The translations under genes and the position numbers were made by a program. A DNA stretch of 64,000 bases, taken from NCBI GenBank assembly GCA_001314625.1, contig LJSH01000005.1, positions 241,740 through 305,739 on the forward strand, given 5' to 3'. The stretch is from Oceanicaulis sp. HLUCCA04 (lineage in GTDB: Bacteria; Pseudomonadota; Alphaproteobacteria; Caulobacterales; Maricaulaceae). The notes under the pieces were generated by a model that searched no databases, was not told the origin of the DNA, and was given only the letters and a program-made list of their open reading frames with translations. This document shows, one piece after another, positions 63,947 through 64,000 of this stretch. How positions within the stretch are numbered: the first letter of the stretch is position 1; each line of letters opens with the position of its first letter.

Positions 63947-64000
63947 TCAAGCAAACGCCTGATGTCCTGTTATGGCGCGTCCCAGGATCAGGGCGTGGAT
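63947..64000 (-). CDS. C-terminal end of an unidentified gene, cut by the window edge
   Basis: The minus strand reads IHALILGRAITGHQAFA followed by TGA, open to the right window edge. The codon choice is coding-like, but 17 codons are too few to assign a family. It is convergent with the fic locus. Confidence 0.3.
   Translation of the reverse strand: MHALILGRAITGHQAFA

Overview
The window is a GC-rich (roughly 60-65 %) alphaproteobacterial chromosome segment. Three things point to the Caulobacter-Hyphomonas-Maricaulis side of the class: the PhyR-NepR-EcfG stress locus, the carA / yqeY-dnaG-rpoD order with carB-greA close by, and a CC0125/CC1285-like lipoprotein. My best guess is a Maricaulis/Oceanicaulis/Glycocaulis relative. 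That is inference from gene content and order, not from a search. No rRNA, CRISPR array, intact insertion sequence or prophage was seen. One tRNA (Arg-ACG) is present.

Layout. 1-5.5 kb: a 5'-truncated pentapeptide-repeat protein, a LysR regulator, fmt-truA, a membrane protein and dapE. 5.5-9.1 kb: the general stress response (GSR) locus (HisKA_2 kinase, ecfG, nepR, divergent phyR). 9.2-19.8 kb: tRNA-Arg, DUF6481, a spermidine-synthase-like protein, a sterol-desaturase-family enzyme, a HlyD/ABC/FtsX/FtsX export operon, a YfcC-type carrier, and secreted proteins including a heme-motif protein and a Vgb-like beta-propeller. 19.9-25.4 kb: the SOS mutasome imuA-imuB-dnaE2 behind a LexA box. 25.4-32.6 kb: dispersed repeats, threonine aldolase, a GGDEF protein, purEK, aspartate aminotransferase and dps. 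32.7-41 kb: an aminoglycoside-phosphotransferase-like protein, an amidohydrolase, hppD-marR, a Kef-type antiporter, small membrane proteins and an apparent small RNA gene. 41-48 kb: LysR, ABC exporter genes, trxB, an ELM1-like protein, and a BlaI regulator with an M56/M23 double metallopeptidase. 48-63 kb: greA-carB, an accessory block (vapBC remnant, HEPN/AbiU2-like gene, ABC solute-binding protein, S8 protease), carA, yqeY, dnaG and rpoD. 63-64 kb: an antitoxin-like gene and a fic gene broken by a stop codon.

How it fits together. The strongest theme is the GSR. I read five EcfG-type promoter matches (GGAAC-N16/17-CGTT or CGTA): before nepR-ecfG-kinase, before phyR, before the beta-propeller/heme-protein pair, before dps, and before a roughly 110-nt gene with two C-rich hairpin loops and a Rho-independent terminator. 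That last gene looks like a GsrN-type small RNA. So the sigma factor, its switch proteins, probable targets and a probable regulatory RNA lie within about 33 kb.

The most unusual protein is the BlaR1-like M56 membrane protease fused to a complete LytM/M23 peptidoglycan hydrolase domain. It is encoded behind a BlaI repressor and a TACA-AA-TGTA operator. Signs of gene flow and decay are a vapBC remnant, a HEPN/AbiU2-like gene of lower GC between carB and carA, a fic pseudogene, and a 30-bp perfect repeat present twice in opposite orientation.
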